This document shows positions 36,223 to 45,308 of a stretch of DNA of 64,000 nucleotides, in pieces; positions within the stretch are counted from its first letter, which is position 1, and each line of letters opens with the position of its first letter. A model generated the notes under the pieces. That model was not told the origin of the DNA and did no database searches. It saw only the letters and a list, made by a program, of their open reading frames with translations. The DNA is taken from contig CAVRYJ010000045.1 of assembly GCA_963725425.1 (NCBI GenBank), forward strand, positions 372,001 through 436,000, written 5' to 3'. The DNA is from Clostridium_I sp963725425. GTDB lineage: Bacteria; Bacillota; Clostridia; Clostridiales; Clostridiaceae. The position numbers and the translations under genes are program-made.

Positions 36223-37599
36223 CTATAAATGAGCGAAAATGCTTGAATAATTTTCCAATGTTAAAAAAGAAAAACATCTATGTAATCTCCTGTTATAATT
36301 AAGTTACAACACAAAAACATAACTAAGGAGATAAACATAAATGTTTAACAACTCAATTGTAACAAAATCATCGCCAATATACAAATTCTTAATCGAATTA
36401 AGGATAACTTTATATCTTACAACACCTCAACTTCACCATCTAATTCTATTTATAAATTCTATGGTGACCAAAGGCTATTGTGGAAAAATAACTGACGTTT
36501 CTGACTTTATGCCGGTTAGGCATAGGACGAATATCGGAAAGTTCTTATCTGATAGCCCATGGAATGAGGATTCTGTTGAAAGAGCCCTTAAAAAACGTGC
36601 AATTGCGAGAATATGGGAAACGTCTAGATTAACTAAAAAGCCTATCTATGTTGTGATAGATGATACTATTTCAGAGAAGACAGTGCCCTCGTCAAAGGCT
36701 AAGAAACCTACTGAAAAATGTAGATTCCATCATTCTCATTTAAAAGGTAAAGTAGTTTATGGTCATCAAATAGTTACCGTAATGTTATTGTGTGATACTC
36801 TTGTTTTACCATATACTATGACAATCTACGATAAAGAAAATATGAGTAAAATCCAAATGGCAATTGAGTTTATAAAATCCTTACCAATCCCAGTAAACAA
36901 AGGTTATGTTTTATGTGATAGTTGGTACAGCAACAAAAATTATTTGATGTTTCAAAAGATTCAGGCTACGCCTATATTGGAGGCTTAAGAACAAATAGAG
37001 TAATATATCCTAAAGGTCATGAAAAACTTGGAATTAAGCTTAACCATATGTGTGAGATATTAACTAAAGATGATGTCGAACTGGTCAAAGCTTACAAAAA
37101 TGAATATTATGTCTACACATATAGAGGCAAGCTTAATGATGTCAAGGATTCGTTAATCGCACTTTGTTGGCCTAAAGAAGCTTTATTTAAACCTGGTTGC
37201 TTAAGAGCATTTATAAGTTTAGATACTGCTCTATCAACTGAAGAACTCTTAAATCACTATAAAAACAGATGGCCAATTGAAACATTTTTTAGAGAAACAA
37301 AAAACATCTTGGGTTAAATCATTATCAAGTAAGAAGCAATCGTAGCATAAACAGATATTTTTTGCTGATGATGATAACTTATGTATACTGTGAATTAGAA
37401 GTAAGTAATGGTAAACTAAATTTCAGTACTGGAATTAGAACTGCAAGAAACCAAGTCAAAAAGAACGAATATCTTGGGTCTTTAATCAAGCTAACCAAGG
37501 AATATCTATTGATGCTATTTTAAAAACATTAAAAGTAGCTTAGGATAGTTGATTTAAATTTGCATGGTAAAATATGTTACCAAATTCGCTCATTTATAG
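36223..37599 (+). mobile_element. IS4-superfamily insertion sequence, decayed copy (1,377 bp)
   Basis: It has the same 15-bp ends (CTATAAATGAGCGAA) as the copy at 12.1 kb, but its own 7-bp target duplication ATAATAA (36216-36222 and 37600-37606), so it inserted separately. It is 4 bp shorter: four A-runs are each one base shorter than in copy 1 (36263-36268, 36935-36939, 37299-37304, 37458-37462). A few substitutions also differ, for example around 37078-37095. Confidence 0.93.
36341..37543 (+). pseudogene. IS4-type transposase with three frameshifts
   Basis: It is nearly identical to the intact transposase at 12225-13430, but three one-base losses in A-runs change frame: after CDSWYSNKN (near 36937), after RETKN (near 37302), and before the last 30 or so residues (near 37460). 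The second catalytic Asp is kept in the first fragment, while the Glu of the YREK motif is in the second, so no complete catalytic core is made. It could still be moved in trans by the intact copy because its ends are perfect. Confidence 0.92.
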
Positions 37600-37710
37600 A
37601 TAATAATTAATACTATTATGTAACATATTTTCTATTTTGACACCGGTTACAAAGATGCTGGTACTAGGCCTAATAAGAATTTTTAGAATAAATATAATAG
37701 GGGGATTTAT

Positions 37711-39042
37711 ATGAAACTAAAAAGGTGTTTACGCATTGTATTTTCAGTTATACTTTCAGACGCAGGAGAAGCAACCCGTGCATTAGAAATAGCAAAAGGA
37801 GTTAGAAACTTTTGCCCACAAGATTATGAATTGGATATAATTTTTTTATCTACAGGAAGTAGATTTGAGCAAAAGGTAATTGATAATGGTTTTAAGATTC
37901 ATAAGTGTTTACCCTCTCTTCCAGGAATAGGAGTTCAGCATGATTTAAAATCAACAAATAACAATTTGATTGGTTCTGTAAATCTGGTTCGTGAGTTATT
38001 AAAAGGAGAAATTAATGTAATTATGGAGTTAAGACCTGATGTAGTTATTCATGGCTTTTATCCAATAGCAAGTCTTGCTCGTAGAATGATTGATAAACCC
38101 ATCCCAGGAATTTGTTTTCTTCCTATACCTTTACAAGAAGATGTTTATGCCAATACATTAATGAAAGATATTCCGGATATGTTCAAACCACTCACCTATC
38201 TTCCACTTGCACTTCGTAAAAAAATAATGAAATCAATTCCCAAGTTTTTAAAGTTAAAAAAAATTCCTGCTTTTAGACAGAGTAATATTGTTGAGGCTAT
38301 TAAAGAATTAGATTGGAATGTAGAACCTATAAGTAATATATTTGATATGCTTAAATCAGATTTAACAATTGTAAATGATTTTGAAGAATTTCATAAGGAT
38401 CTTATACTTCCAGAGAATTATAAGATTGTAGGACCATTATACTCACCATCTCCAGATAATGCTGAAATAGATAAAAATATTTTAAGTGTTTTCAATTCTT
38501 CAAACAAAAGATTGAAAATATTTTGTACACTGGGGAGTTCAGGTAAAAAGCAATACCTCTTGGAAGCTATAAAAGCATTGACTCAAGGAGTAGGTAAAGA
38601 GTGGAGTTCAGTAGTTTTAGCTCCTCCATCAGTATGTTCAATAAATGAAGCAATATCCTGTGCAGGAAATAGCAATAATATTTATATAACAGATTCTTTT
38701 GTACCTGCAACATTAGTAAATTCACTTGCGGATGTGGTAATATCTCATGGCGGTCAAGGGACAATACAAACCGCTATCGCAAGTGGTACTCCAATTATTG
38801 GATTTGCAATGCAACCAGAACAACAAATTAATCTTGATAATATAGTTATGAGAGGTGCAGGGATGCGCATACCTATACATAAATGGAATGCAAATAGTAT
38901 ACAATTTGCTGTAAAAAGCATAATTAAAGAACCTTCATATAATGAAAATATAAAAATACTAAAGAATATTTTAGACAACACAGATGGTAAAAAAAATTCA
39001 GCACTTTCGATATGGGAGTATATATTGAATAAATTAAAGTAA
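37711..39042 (+). CDS. GT1-family glycosyltransferase
   Basis: The product has 443 residues with a two-domain GT-B shape. The C-terminal half has ISHGGQGTIQTAIASGTPIIGF followed by PEQQINLD, which fits the nucleotide-sugar-binding signature of the UDP-glucuronosyltransferase/macrolide glycosyltransferase group. The N-terminal half starts RIVFSVILSDAGEATRALEIAKGV. Acceptor and sugar cannot be told; lipid or antibiotic glycosylation are both known for the family. ATG follows AGGGGG. It is flanked by two mobile elements, so lateral gain is possible. Confidence 0.85.
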   Translation: MKLKRCLRIVFSVILSDAGEATRALEIAKGVRNFCPQDYELDIIFLSTGSRFEQKVIDNGFKIHKCLPSLPGIGVQHDLKSTNNNLIGSVNLVRELLKGEINVIMELRPDVVIHGFYPIASLARRMIDKPIPGICFLPIPLQEDVYANTLMKDIPDMFKPLTYLPLALRKKIMKSIPKFLKLKKIPAFRQSNIVEAIKELDWNVEPISNIFDMLKSDLTIVNDFEEFHKDLILPENYKIVGPLYSPSPDNAEIDKNILSVFNSSNKRLKIFCTLGSSGKKQYLLEAIKALTQGVGKEWSSVVLAPPSVCSINEAISCAGNSNNIYITDSFVPATLVNSLADVVISHGGQGTIQTAIASGTPIIGFAMQPEQQINLDNIVMRGAGMRIPIHKWNANSIQFAVKSIIKEPSYNENIKILKNILDNTDGKKNSALSIWEYILNKLK

Positions 39043-39071
39043 TAAAAATATTTTGAGAGGAAAATTTAAAA

Positions 39072-39164
39072 ATGAGTGATACGTCATTAGTTAGTAACTC
39101 ATTTCAAACTTTCATTAAGGAAGCAACAGAATATCAATCTGATTTGGTAGTGTCAATACTGTAG
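39072..39164 (+). other. Short gene fragment (30 codons)
   Basis: AGAGGAAAATTTAAAA precedes ATG 39072; the frame MSDTSLVSNSFQTFIKEATEYQSDL ends at TAG 39164. In another frame, up to about 39260, coding-like residues follow (LQLYIRTDLVAIEYFTDNFLSMG). It looks like the remains of a gene damaged near the IS3-type insertion. The family is not identified. Confidence 0.3.
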
Positions 39165-39345
39165 AGTTATGACTACAATTATATATAAGAACAGATTTAG
39201 TTGCTATTGAATATTTTACCGATAATTTCCTCTCCATGGGATTCAATGGTGAATTGTAAGTGTATATCTAATAGACCCCCTCAAGAAGCTGGACTACACA
39301 CTCGAATGAAGGTAGAATAAAAAAGTAGTGTTTAGGGGGTAAATT

Positions 39346-39648
39346 ATGACTACTAGATTTACAAGAAAGTTCACAGAAGAAGAGAGAGTTGCAATTGTTG
39401 AAGAAGCTTTGGAATACGGGAGTAATGCTTTAGTTGCAGCAAAGCATGAGCTTAATCCTGGTCAAGTTGCAAATTGGAAAGGTAATTATAGAAGATATCA
39501 ACAGACACTGAAGCCGAAGGAACCAAAAGAAGAGAACATCATTGTAAATTACAAAACTGAGTACAAGAAATTAATTGATGAAAATAAGGAAAAAGATTTA
39601 GAAATAGCAATATTAAGAGATCTACTAAAAAAAAAGAAGACGATATAG
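39346..39648 (+). CDS. IS3-type OrfA (DNA-binding part of transposase)
   Basis: The product has 100 residues with an N-terminal helix-turn-helix (FTEEERVAIVEEAL...AAKHELNPGQVANWKGNYRRYQ) and a C-terminal leucine-zipper-like helix (LIDENKEKDLEIAILRDLLKKKK). It ends just after a run of nine A (39627-39635). Slippage by -1 there joins the frame of orfB, as is known for IS3 elements. ATG follows AGGGGG. Confidence 0.88.
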   Translation: MTTRFTRKFTEEERVAIVEEALEYGSNALVAAKHELNPGQVANWKGNYRRYQQTLKPKEPKEENIIVNYKTEYKKLIDENKEKDLEIAILRDLLKKKKTI

Positions 39649-39692
39649 ACTACTACGAATATGCTGAACAATGTATTTCTTGTGGAGCGCCA

Positions 39693-40586
39693 GTGATTGC
39701 TATTATTAGAATACTAGGGCTAAAAAAGTCAACGTATTATCGAAGACAAAAGGTTATAGCAGAAGGCGATAAGCCGGTTAGAAGGGAAAATGGTATTATA
39801 CCAGGATTTAGTTATAATCTTAATAATGTAAAAATAAATGACTTAGAAATACAGAAATATATAAGTAAAATAAAATCTGAAGAGTTTGGTAGACATTATG
39901 GATACAAGAAAGTATCATCTGTACTTAAGCGAAAATATTGTTTAAAGATAAATAAGAAAAAGGTTTATAGATTAATGAATTCAATGGGAATGTTAAGAGA
40001 TAAAATGGAGCGTGTTAGCAAATATAAACGTATTTGTAAAAACCATTTAATTAATCATTCCAATGGATTATGGGAGATGGATACAAAATATATTTATATT
40101 GCAGGCACACGTCAGGTGGCTTATTTGACCTCAATAATAGATGTGTTTGACCGAAACATTGTATCTTGTAAAATGTCGCTCTCTGCCAATACTGAGACAG
40201 CTCAGGAAGTGATGCTTGCCGCATTATATAATAGGGACATTAAAAATAGTGTGACAGGACTTACAATGCGGACAGATAATGGGTCACAGTTTATCGCACA
40301 TAAATTCGAAAAAATGTGTATAAAGGAAAACTTAATACACGAAAGAATCCCTGTGCATAGCCCCAATTATGATGCACATATAGAGTCATATCATAGATAC
40401 CTTCAAGACGAATGCCTTGCAGGTAGGATATTCAACACTTTAGAAGAAGCAAGGGCTGTTGTCTTTAATTATGTTAATGGTTACAATACTATACGAGTTC
40501 ATTCATCGATAGATTACAGAACTCCATTTGAGTTCTATAATTTGAAAAATTCAAATTTTAAGAATGAGCTAGTAATTAGATTATAA
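39693..40586 (+). CDS. IS3-type OrfB (integrase-core transposase)
   Basis: The frame is open from the A9 run at 39627, so the protein is probably made as an OrfAB fusion; GTG 39693 is only the first start codon in frame. The HTH_21 part (FGRHYGYKKVSSVLKRKY) is followed by an rve-type DDE core: LWEMDTKYIYI (Asp 1), LTMRTDNGSQF (Asp 2), and HIESYHRYLQDECL (Glu). All three residues are present, so the element may be active. Confidence 0.92.
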   Translation: MIAIIRILGLKKSTYYRRQKVIAEGDKPVRRENGIIPGFSYNLNNVKINDLEIQKYISKIKSEEFGRHYGYKKVSSVLKRKYCLKINKKKVYRLMNSMGMLRDKMERVSKYKRICKNHLINHSNGLWEMDTKYIYIAGTRQVAYLTSIIDVFDRNIVSCKMSLSANTETAQEVMLAALYNRDIKNSVTGLTMRTDNGSQFIAHKFEKMCIKENLIHERIPVHSPNYDAHIESYHRYLQDECLAGRIFNTLEEARAVVFNYVNGYNTIRVHSSIDYRTPFEFYNLKNSNFKNELVIRL

Positions 40587-40698
40587 AGTCCCATCTGAGG
40601 GGGCCAATCCGATATTATTCTTTCAACAATTTTATGGTACACCAAAAAGAACCACGCATTTCCGTGGAGATTTTTACTATTTTATTTAGTAAATTGAT

Positions 40699-40914
40699 TT
40701 ATGCAGCAAATTCAACTATCACTGATTTTCGTTTATAGCAAACCCCAAGAATATCAAAAACAGTTTTATTGTCCTTTTTATGAGATTTAAGACCATTCTT
40801 AACTACATTTTTAAATACTAATTTTAAGGTATTGAAAGTCTCATCAGGAAACTTTATAAGTTCAAAGTATAGGTCTATATCAATATATTCATGAACTATC
40901 TCTGAAACTTTCAT
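40699..40914 (-). CDS. Hypothetical protein (71 aa), possibly a fragment
   Basis: The frame reads MKVSEIVHEYIDIDLYFELIKF...GVCYKRKSVIVEFAA. No convincing ribosome site precedes ATG 40914. A second short frame upstream on the same strand (MIEEKELRLDEDIRGCFKTAS, 40911-41010 region) overlaps its start. The GAGGCTGTTTTGAAACAGCCTC hairpin at 40947-40968 lies inside that frame. I recognise no family. It may be the remains of a gene beside the IS3 element. Confidence 0.35.
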   Translation of the reverse strand: MKVSEIVHEYIDIDLYFELIKFPDETFNTLKLVFKNVVKNGLKSHKKDNKTVFDILGVCYKRKSVIVEFAA

Positions 40915-41156
40915 TGTATAAAAATGCGTTGTTATAATAAGTAGAGGCTGTTTTGAAACAGCCTCTTATATCTTCATCCAATCTTAATTCTTTTTCTTCT
41001 ATCATTTATTAGCTCTCCAATCAGTACTTTTTATTATCTTTCAAATGATAACATTTTTACAAATGGGGGAGTGTAGTTTTATATAATTCTCTTAGCTTGA
41101 TGGCTATGGGGTCTCGCCAACATTTCCGACTTAGTTGGATGTACCCATTATTGTAT

Positions 41157-41839
41157 TTAAGGTATTAGGTATAAACTACAATTCCAAGTATCATCTATTG
41201 TTAGTCTAACATTAAAGCCATTAATACTAACACCCAAAAGATAATACCCATTTACTTTTATTGATGCTGTATCATCATAAGTAGTTGTGGTTGTATAATT
41301 AACTGATTTTCCTGTTTGACTCCAGCCTGCGTCAATCAATCCAGAAACATATGATGTAACACCGGAATAGCTTGTAAAATATGGATCGTCAGAATCATCA
41401 AAATTATAACTATAGTCTATATTAACATTTTTCCAACAGGCGGCTCCATTCATTCCCCATCCACTAAATGGGGCCACCATTTTATAGTATCAGTATCTTG
41501 TGGATCACTTGCAGCTAATAATGGTGAAATTGTATCGGCTAATGAAGAAGTATGTTTAACATGAACCTTAGCACTAATAGTATTATTTTTAAGATTATCC
41601 TTTGTTGTCTTAATAAACTTGTCCAATTCATCTACGGAGTTAAATTTCCAATAGTTATTGGGTGAAACGGTAGCACCAGTTGAGTCGACCACATTTTGGT
41701 GTGAAAATTTTATACCAGGATACTTTTGTTCAAGATTTGATAACTGACTCTCCGTTGAATTGTTACTACTATTTGGAGTTGTTGTCGCAGCATTGGCTTG
41801 AGTAATAGGTAAAAAAGTAAGTAATGAGATGAGTAACAA
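41157..41839 (-). pseudogene. Secreted protein of unknown family, frameshifted
   Basis: Two frames form one protein. The first starts with a signal-peptide-like stretch (LLISLLTFLPITQANA), then SNLEQKYPGIKFSH and NYWKFNSVDELDKFIKTTKDN. After DTDTIK the frame changes, and the second part continues MVAPFSGWGMNGAACWKNVN...TIDDTWNCSLYLIP. One more A in the run at 41480-41483 (T on the + strand) would join them. The start is also unclear: TTG 41839 has no ribosome site, and the likely true N-terminus lies beyond an 8-base A run. Two Cys residues could form a disulfide. The function is unknown. Confidence 0.6.
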
Positions 41840-41949
41840 AGAAAGAATTTTTTTTAAAAACTTTTTTATGGTATTACAACCCTTTTATGGTTTATAATAT
41901 GATTATATTATATAAAAGGTAAATGCAACGAAAAATGAGGAGACTAGTT

Positions 41950-42258
41950 ATGAAAAAATTTTCATGGAAATTATTTTTAGTTGGTATCTTTATTTCTTTT
42001 ATATCCATTTTTTTTGATAAATATAAAAAGATACCTCTTTCAAAAACAATAAATGAATATTCTTTGGGGTTTCCACTCAAATGGGTTATATTTTATGGTA
42101 AAAATATGCCCAATAGAAAAACTGATTTATTTTTTACTAATTATCTTTTTAATACATCATTCAGAATTGATTTATTAATTCTGAATTCAATAACAATTTT
42201 TATAGTATTGAAAAGTGTTATTTTTATTAAAAATCATCTTTTTATAAAAAAATTTTGA
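41950..42258 (+). CDS. Small membrane protein (102 aa)
   Basis: ATG 41950 follows GAGGAGACTAGTT and is preferred to the in-frame 41923. There are two hydrophobic segments: KLFLVGIFISFISIFF near the N-terminus and LLILNSITIFIVLKSVIFI near the C-terminus, with a polar loop between (SLGFPLKWVIFYGKNMPNRKTD). The basic C-terminal end is KNHLFIKKF. I do not recognise it. It is divergent from the broken secreted-protein gene, with its promoter in the shared gap. Confidence 0.55.
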   Translation: MKKFSWKLFLVGIFISFISIFFDKYKKIPLSKTINEYSLGFPLKWVIFYGKNMPNRKTDLFFTNYLFNTSFRIDLLILNSITIFIVLKSVIFIKNHLFIKKF

Positions 42259-42305
42259 ATCTGTACATTCATTTTCATTATTTATCAATAATCTTATATG
42301 CTTAA

Positions 42306-42372
42306 AACCCCTGAATTTGACGCAATAAATGGCAAAAAATAAAAAAGGTATATTGTCTTGGTACTTTGCCTT
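42306..42372. repeat. Terminator-like repeat, copy 2
   Basis: It matches 31512-31580: ATTTGACGCAATAA, then GGCAAAAAATAAAAAAG, then a spacer and TTTGCCTTTTA. The A-rich left and T-rich right parts can pair. It lies between the convergent small membrane gene and the isochorismatase-like gene, as expected for a bidirectional terminator. Confidence 0.5.
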
Positions 42373-42409
42373 TTATTAATATTGTGTCATATAAGAAATT
42401 TATTTAATA

Positions 42410-42909
42410 TCATCTGTAAGTTTCTTTCAAAAAATACTCAAGGGCTTCATAACTTACAACAGATCTTAATGAATGAATGCGTTTAATTTCATCATCATCA
42501 AACCCAGCGATACCATTTTGCAGCAAGAAAGTATTATAACCCCTTTCAATACCACCATTGTAAGTAAAGAGGGCACAATGCTCTACCGCAAATCCACTTA
42601 TAACAATACAGTCTACACCTTCACTCTTTAGAATAGTGTCCAGTTCTGTTTCCCAAAAAGCATTGCTATAGGTTTTTTGTACAAAGAAATCGTTGTCTGA
42701 TACTACTAATTCTTCCACACATTTAAAGCCCTCAGCCTCTGCTCCGCCTGCTTCAACATCCTGTATGATTACGACAGGATGCTTTTTCTTACGGAAATAT
42801 TCACTGATTTCATTAATATATTCTACTGCTTTTTCAAACGATGCCTTACAAGACGTAGCTTATTTACAATCTTTTGCATGTCTATTACTAAAAGTGCGAC
42901 TTTGGGCAT
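42410..42909 (-). pseudogene. Isochorismatase-like cysteine hydrolase, broken
   Basis: The start ATG 42909 follows GAAGGAGAATATT and gives MPKVALLVIDMQK, the family opening with the catalytic Asp. The frame is then lost: one more A in the run at 42872-42875 would give DCK, a stop, then ATSCKASFEKAVEYINE and the rest. So there is a one-base loss plus an in-frame TAA. The remaining open part (42410-42718) contains VDCIVISGFAVEHCALFT with the catalytic Cys. Relatives hydrolyse amides such as nicotinamide. With two lesions close together it is probably non-functional. Confidence 0.72.
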
Positions 42910-42986
42910 AATATTCTCCTTCTATCACCATTATTTGAAATTTCCTTATTAATCCTCATATATTCAACTATAAAATTATTATCCAT
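42888..42986 (-). other. Short frame with good ribosome site upstream of the hydrolase
   Basis: GAGGGGGACAAA precedes ATG 42986; the frame MDNNFIVEYMRINKEISNNGDRRR ends inside the start of the hydrolase gene. It could be a leader peptide or the remains of an upstream regulator gene. Confidence is low. Confidence 0.25.
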
Positions 42987-43228
42987 TTTGTCCCCCTCTG
43001 TTACATCATTACAATAAATTACGATTCCGAAGTAACTTAAAATGCTACTGCATCTTAGTTCACCTTGTATATCGTAATTAAATTATAACATAGTTGTGTA
43101 AAATTGTAAAATATATGTTACATCGGTAATAAAGAATATTGTATAGTTACCGATATATAAGGATATCAGCAACATTATAAGTAATTACAAAAATTTGTAG
43201 TACTAGATTATTTAAGGGGTGAAGGTTA
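42987..43228. other. Divergent intergenic region before the chemotaxis receptor
   Basis: AT-rich, 242 bases. It should hold promoters for both directions, but I could not choose a clear pair. No repeat or ORF stands out. Confidence 0.3.
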
Positions 43229-44940
43229 ATGAAATGGATTAAAAATTTAAAGATGATTCAAAAACTATTATCAGCTTTTATTATTGTAGCATTATTTATC
43301 TGTATCGTGGGGAGTATTGCAATAGTTAATATGAATAATCTTAATAACAATATAGATACTATGTATAATGGTGCTCTTATGGGTACCACTGATATTTTAT
43401 ATATAAAAGCAAATTTGCTTCAAATTCAAAGTGATACATTGTTAATACTTAATCCTGCGAACAAGGGTAATTTAGAAAAATACAAAGAAACTGTCGCAGC
43501 TCTTAAAACTAAAGATGATGCATGGATTGCAGATTATAAAACTAAGATTGTAGGTAATATAGATAGTCAACAATTTGCAAATTTCGAAAAATTACTTACA
43601 AACTATCGAGTATAAGCGGTGAAATAGTTACGCAAGTTGGTGCAACTGATTATACTAAGGCAAATGAACTGTTACCAGCATTCTTAGATAATGCAACCAA
43701 CATGTTTGCATATATGGACAAAGAGGTAAACTTAAATATTAATATGTCTAAAACTTTTTATGATGGGACCCAATCATCACATAATACTGAAAACATGCAA
43801 ATCATAGTAATAGTTGTTATAGGATTCCTTATTGCAATTGCATTAGGTTTAATAATTGCTTTAGGAATATCAAGGCAGCTAAAAAAAGTTGTATCAGTAG
43901 CTGAAGCTCTTGGAGAAAATGATTTATCAAAAACTGTTGATATGGATTGTAATGATGAAATTGGAATTTTAGCAAAAGCAATGAATAAAGCTATAACAAA
44001 CTTAAAGGCCTTAATTGGACAAATATCAGAAAGTTCCACTGATATTAGCGCAACTAGTGAAGAATTATCTGCTACCACAGAAGAAATATCATCAAAAATG
44101 GATATTGTTAGTGAATCAGTAAGACAAGTATCCTTAGGAGCAGAACAGTTAAATGCTACAACAGAAGAAGTAAATGCAACCACAGAAAGTATTGCAGTTA
44201 ATGTGGCAGAGGTTACACTTAGAGCAAATAAAGGAAATAAGATTGCTAGTGATATAGAAGTTAGAGCAAAGCAAGTTAAGCAAAGTGCTGAAAATAGTGC
44301 TAGTAGCTCAAATTCGTTATATTCTGAGAAACAAAAAAATATATTAAAATCAATTGAAGAAGGAAAGGTTGTTAGTGAAGTTAAGCTAATGGCAGATGAA
44401 ATAGGAAATATAGCAGCGCAGACCAATCTTCTTGCACTTAATGCAGCTATTGAAGCAGCAAGAGCAGGAGAACAAGGTAAGGGTTTTGCAGTAGTTGCCG
44501 ATGAAGTTAGAAAATTAGCTGAGAAGTCAGCCATTGCGGTTCAAAGTATTCAAGATTTAACTGGGAAAGTTGAGAAAGCATTCCAAAATATTTCCACCAA
44601 TGCACAGGATGTATTAGGTTTTATTGATAATAAAGTTAAACCTGATTATGATTCATTTGTAGATACAGGTAAGCAATATGGTGAGGATGCAGTAGAATTT
44701 AATAAGATGTCTTCGGATATTGGATGTTCAATGAATACAGTAAATAAAACTGTATTAGAAATTAAAAAAGCAATTGAAAACGTGTCAGCTACAGCTGAGG
44801 AATCCGTTGCTAGTTCAGAGGAAATATTAGCAAGTGTTAATGAATCTGCTATGGCAATCCAAGATATAACAAAAGCTTCTCAAAACCAAGCTATATTAGC
44901 AGAAAAACTGAATGGTATGGTTCAAAAATTCAAGATGTAA
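43229..44940 (+). pseudogene. Methyl-accepting chemotaxis protein, one frameshift
   Basis: A receptor that passes ligand signals to CheA. Part one (43229-43615) has a first membrane helix (LSAFIIVALFICIVGSIAIVNM) and the start of a four-helix sensor domain, ending NYRV. Adding one base near 43608 restores SISGEIVTQVGATDYTKANELL and then the rest from 43702: second membrane helix (IIVIVVIGFLIAIALGLIIAL), HAMP domain, and signalling domain with EIGNIAAQTNLLALNAAIEAARAGEQGKGFAVVADEVRKLAE, the conserved hairpin tip. About 570 residues in all. A TTG-free 5' site AAGGGGTGAAGGTTA precedes ATG 43229. Confidence 0.85.
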
Positions 44941-45308
44941 AACAAATACTGGAGTATGTGACTGGTTACATGGGGCTGTTCATAGCGATTTTTAAAATCA
45001 CTAATGCAACAGCCTATGTTATTGTACCAGGACTAACTATATTACTAAATGTAAGTTTAAGAGGTGCTATATGTCAATTAGAATAAACATGAGTTTTAGC
45101 GCTATAACCCGTTTCTGCTTGATTTAATCTAAATAAACATAGAGATTTAATAATTATATACGCAAAAGAACGCACGAAAATACGATATAAACAATCCATG
45201 TGCGTTCTTTTGTATTATTTAATTTGTTCTATTTTGCCACTAGGCAAAATTTCCATAAGTTATAACTAAAAAATTATTATGAAGATTTTTTTTTGCTATT
45301 ATAAATTA
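44941..45308. other. Convergent gap with hairpins and a half heptad element
   Basis: The contents in order are: a GGCTGTT/AACAGCC hairpin with an inner GATTTT/AAAATC (44974-45014); a 13-bp terminator-like stem (45163-45212); and the core hairpin ATTTTGCC-ACTA-GGCAAAAT (45231-45250) with TTCC and AAGTTATAAC, a right half of the heptad family. No ORF is seen. Confidence 0.55.
45163..45218. terminator. Terminator-like hairpin between convergent genes
   Basis: CAAAAGAACGCAC (45163-45175) pairs with GTGCGTTCTTTTG (45200-45212). T-rich sequence follows on the plus side. It is symmetric enough to serve both genes. Confidence 0.6.

Larger units (their letters stand above)
39273..40605 (+). mobile_element. 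IS3-family insertion sequence (about 1,333 bp)
   Basis: The ends are imperfect inverted repeats: left GACCCCCTCAAGAAGCTGGACT, right (inverted) GGCCCCCTCAGATGGGACT. AAT flanks both sides, a possible 3-bp duplication, though the exact ends are uncertain by one or two bases. It carries orfA and orfB in the IS3 arrangement. Confidence 0.85.

Noticed and set aside
12106..37599. Composite transposon carrying the cobalamin operon between two direct IS copies
   Set aside because: Each IS copy has its own different 7-bp target duplication (AACTAAA and ATAATAA), so they inserted separately; the block did not move as a unit by these ends.
42693..42911. Plus-strand 72-residue ORF
   Set aside because: It runs opposite to the isochorismatase-like gene and has no ribosome site; it is a shadow frame.
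43758..44534. 258-residue minus-strand ORF
   Set aside because: Antisense to the chemotaxis receptor signalling domain; its Ser/Ala-rich make-up is what the reverse of such a gene gives.
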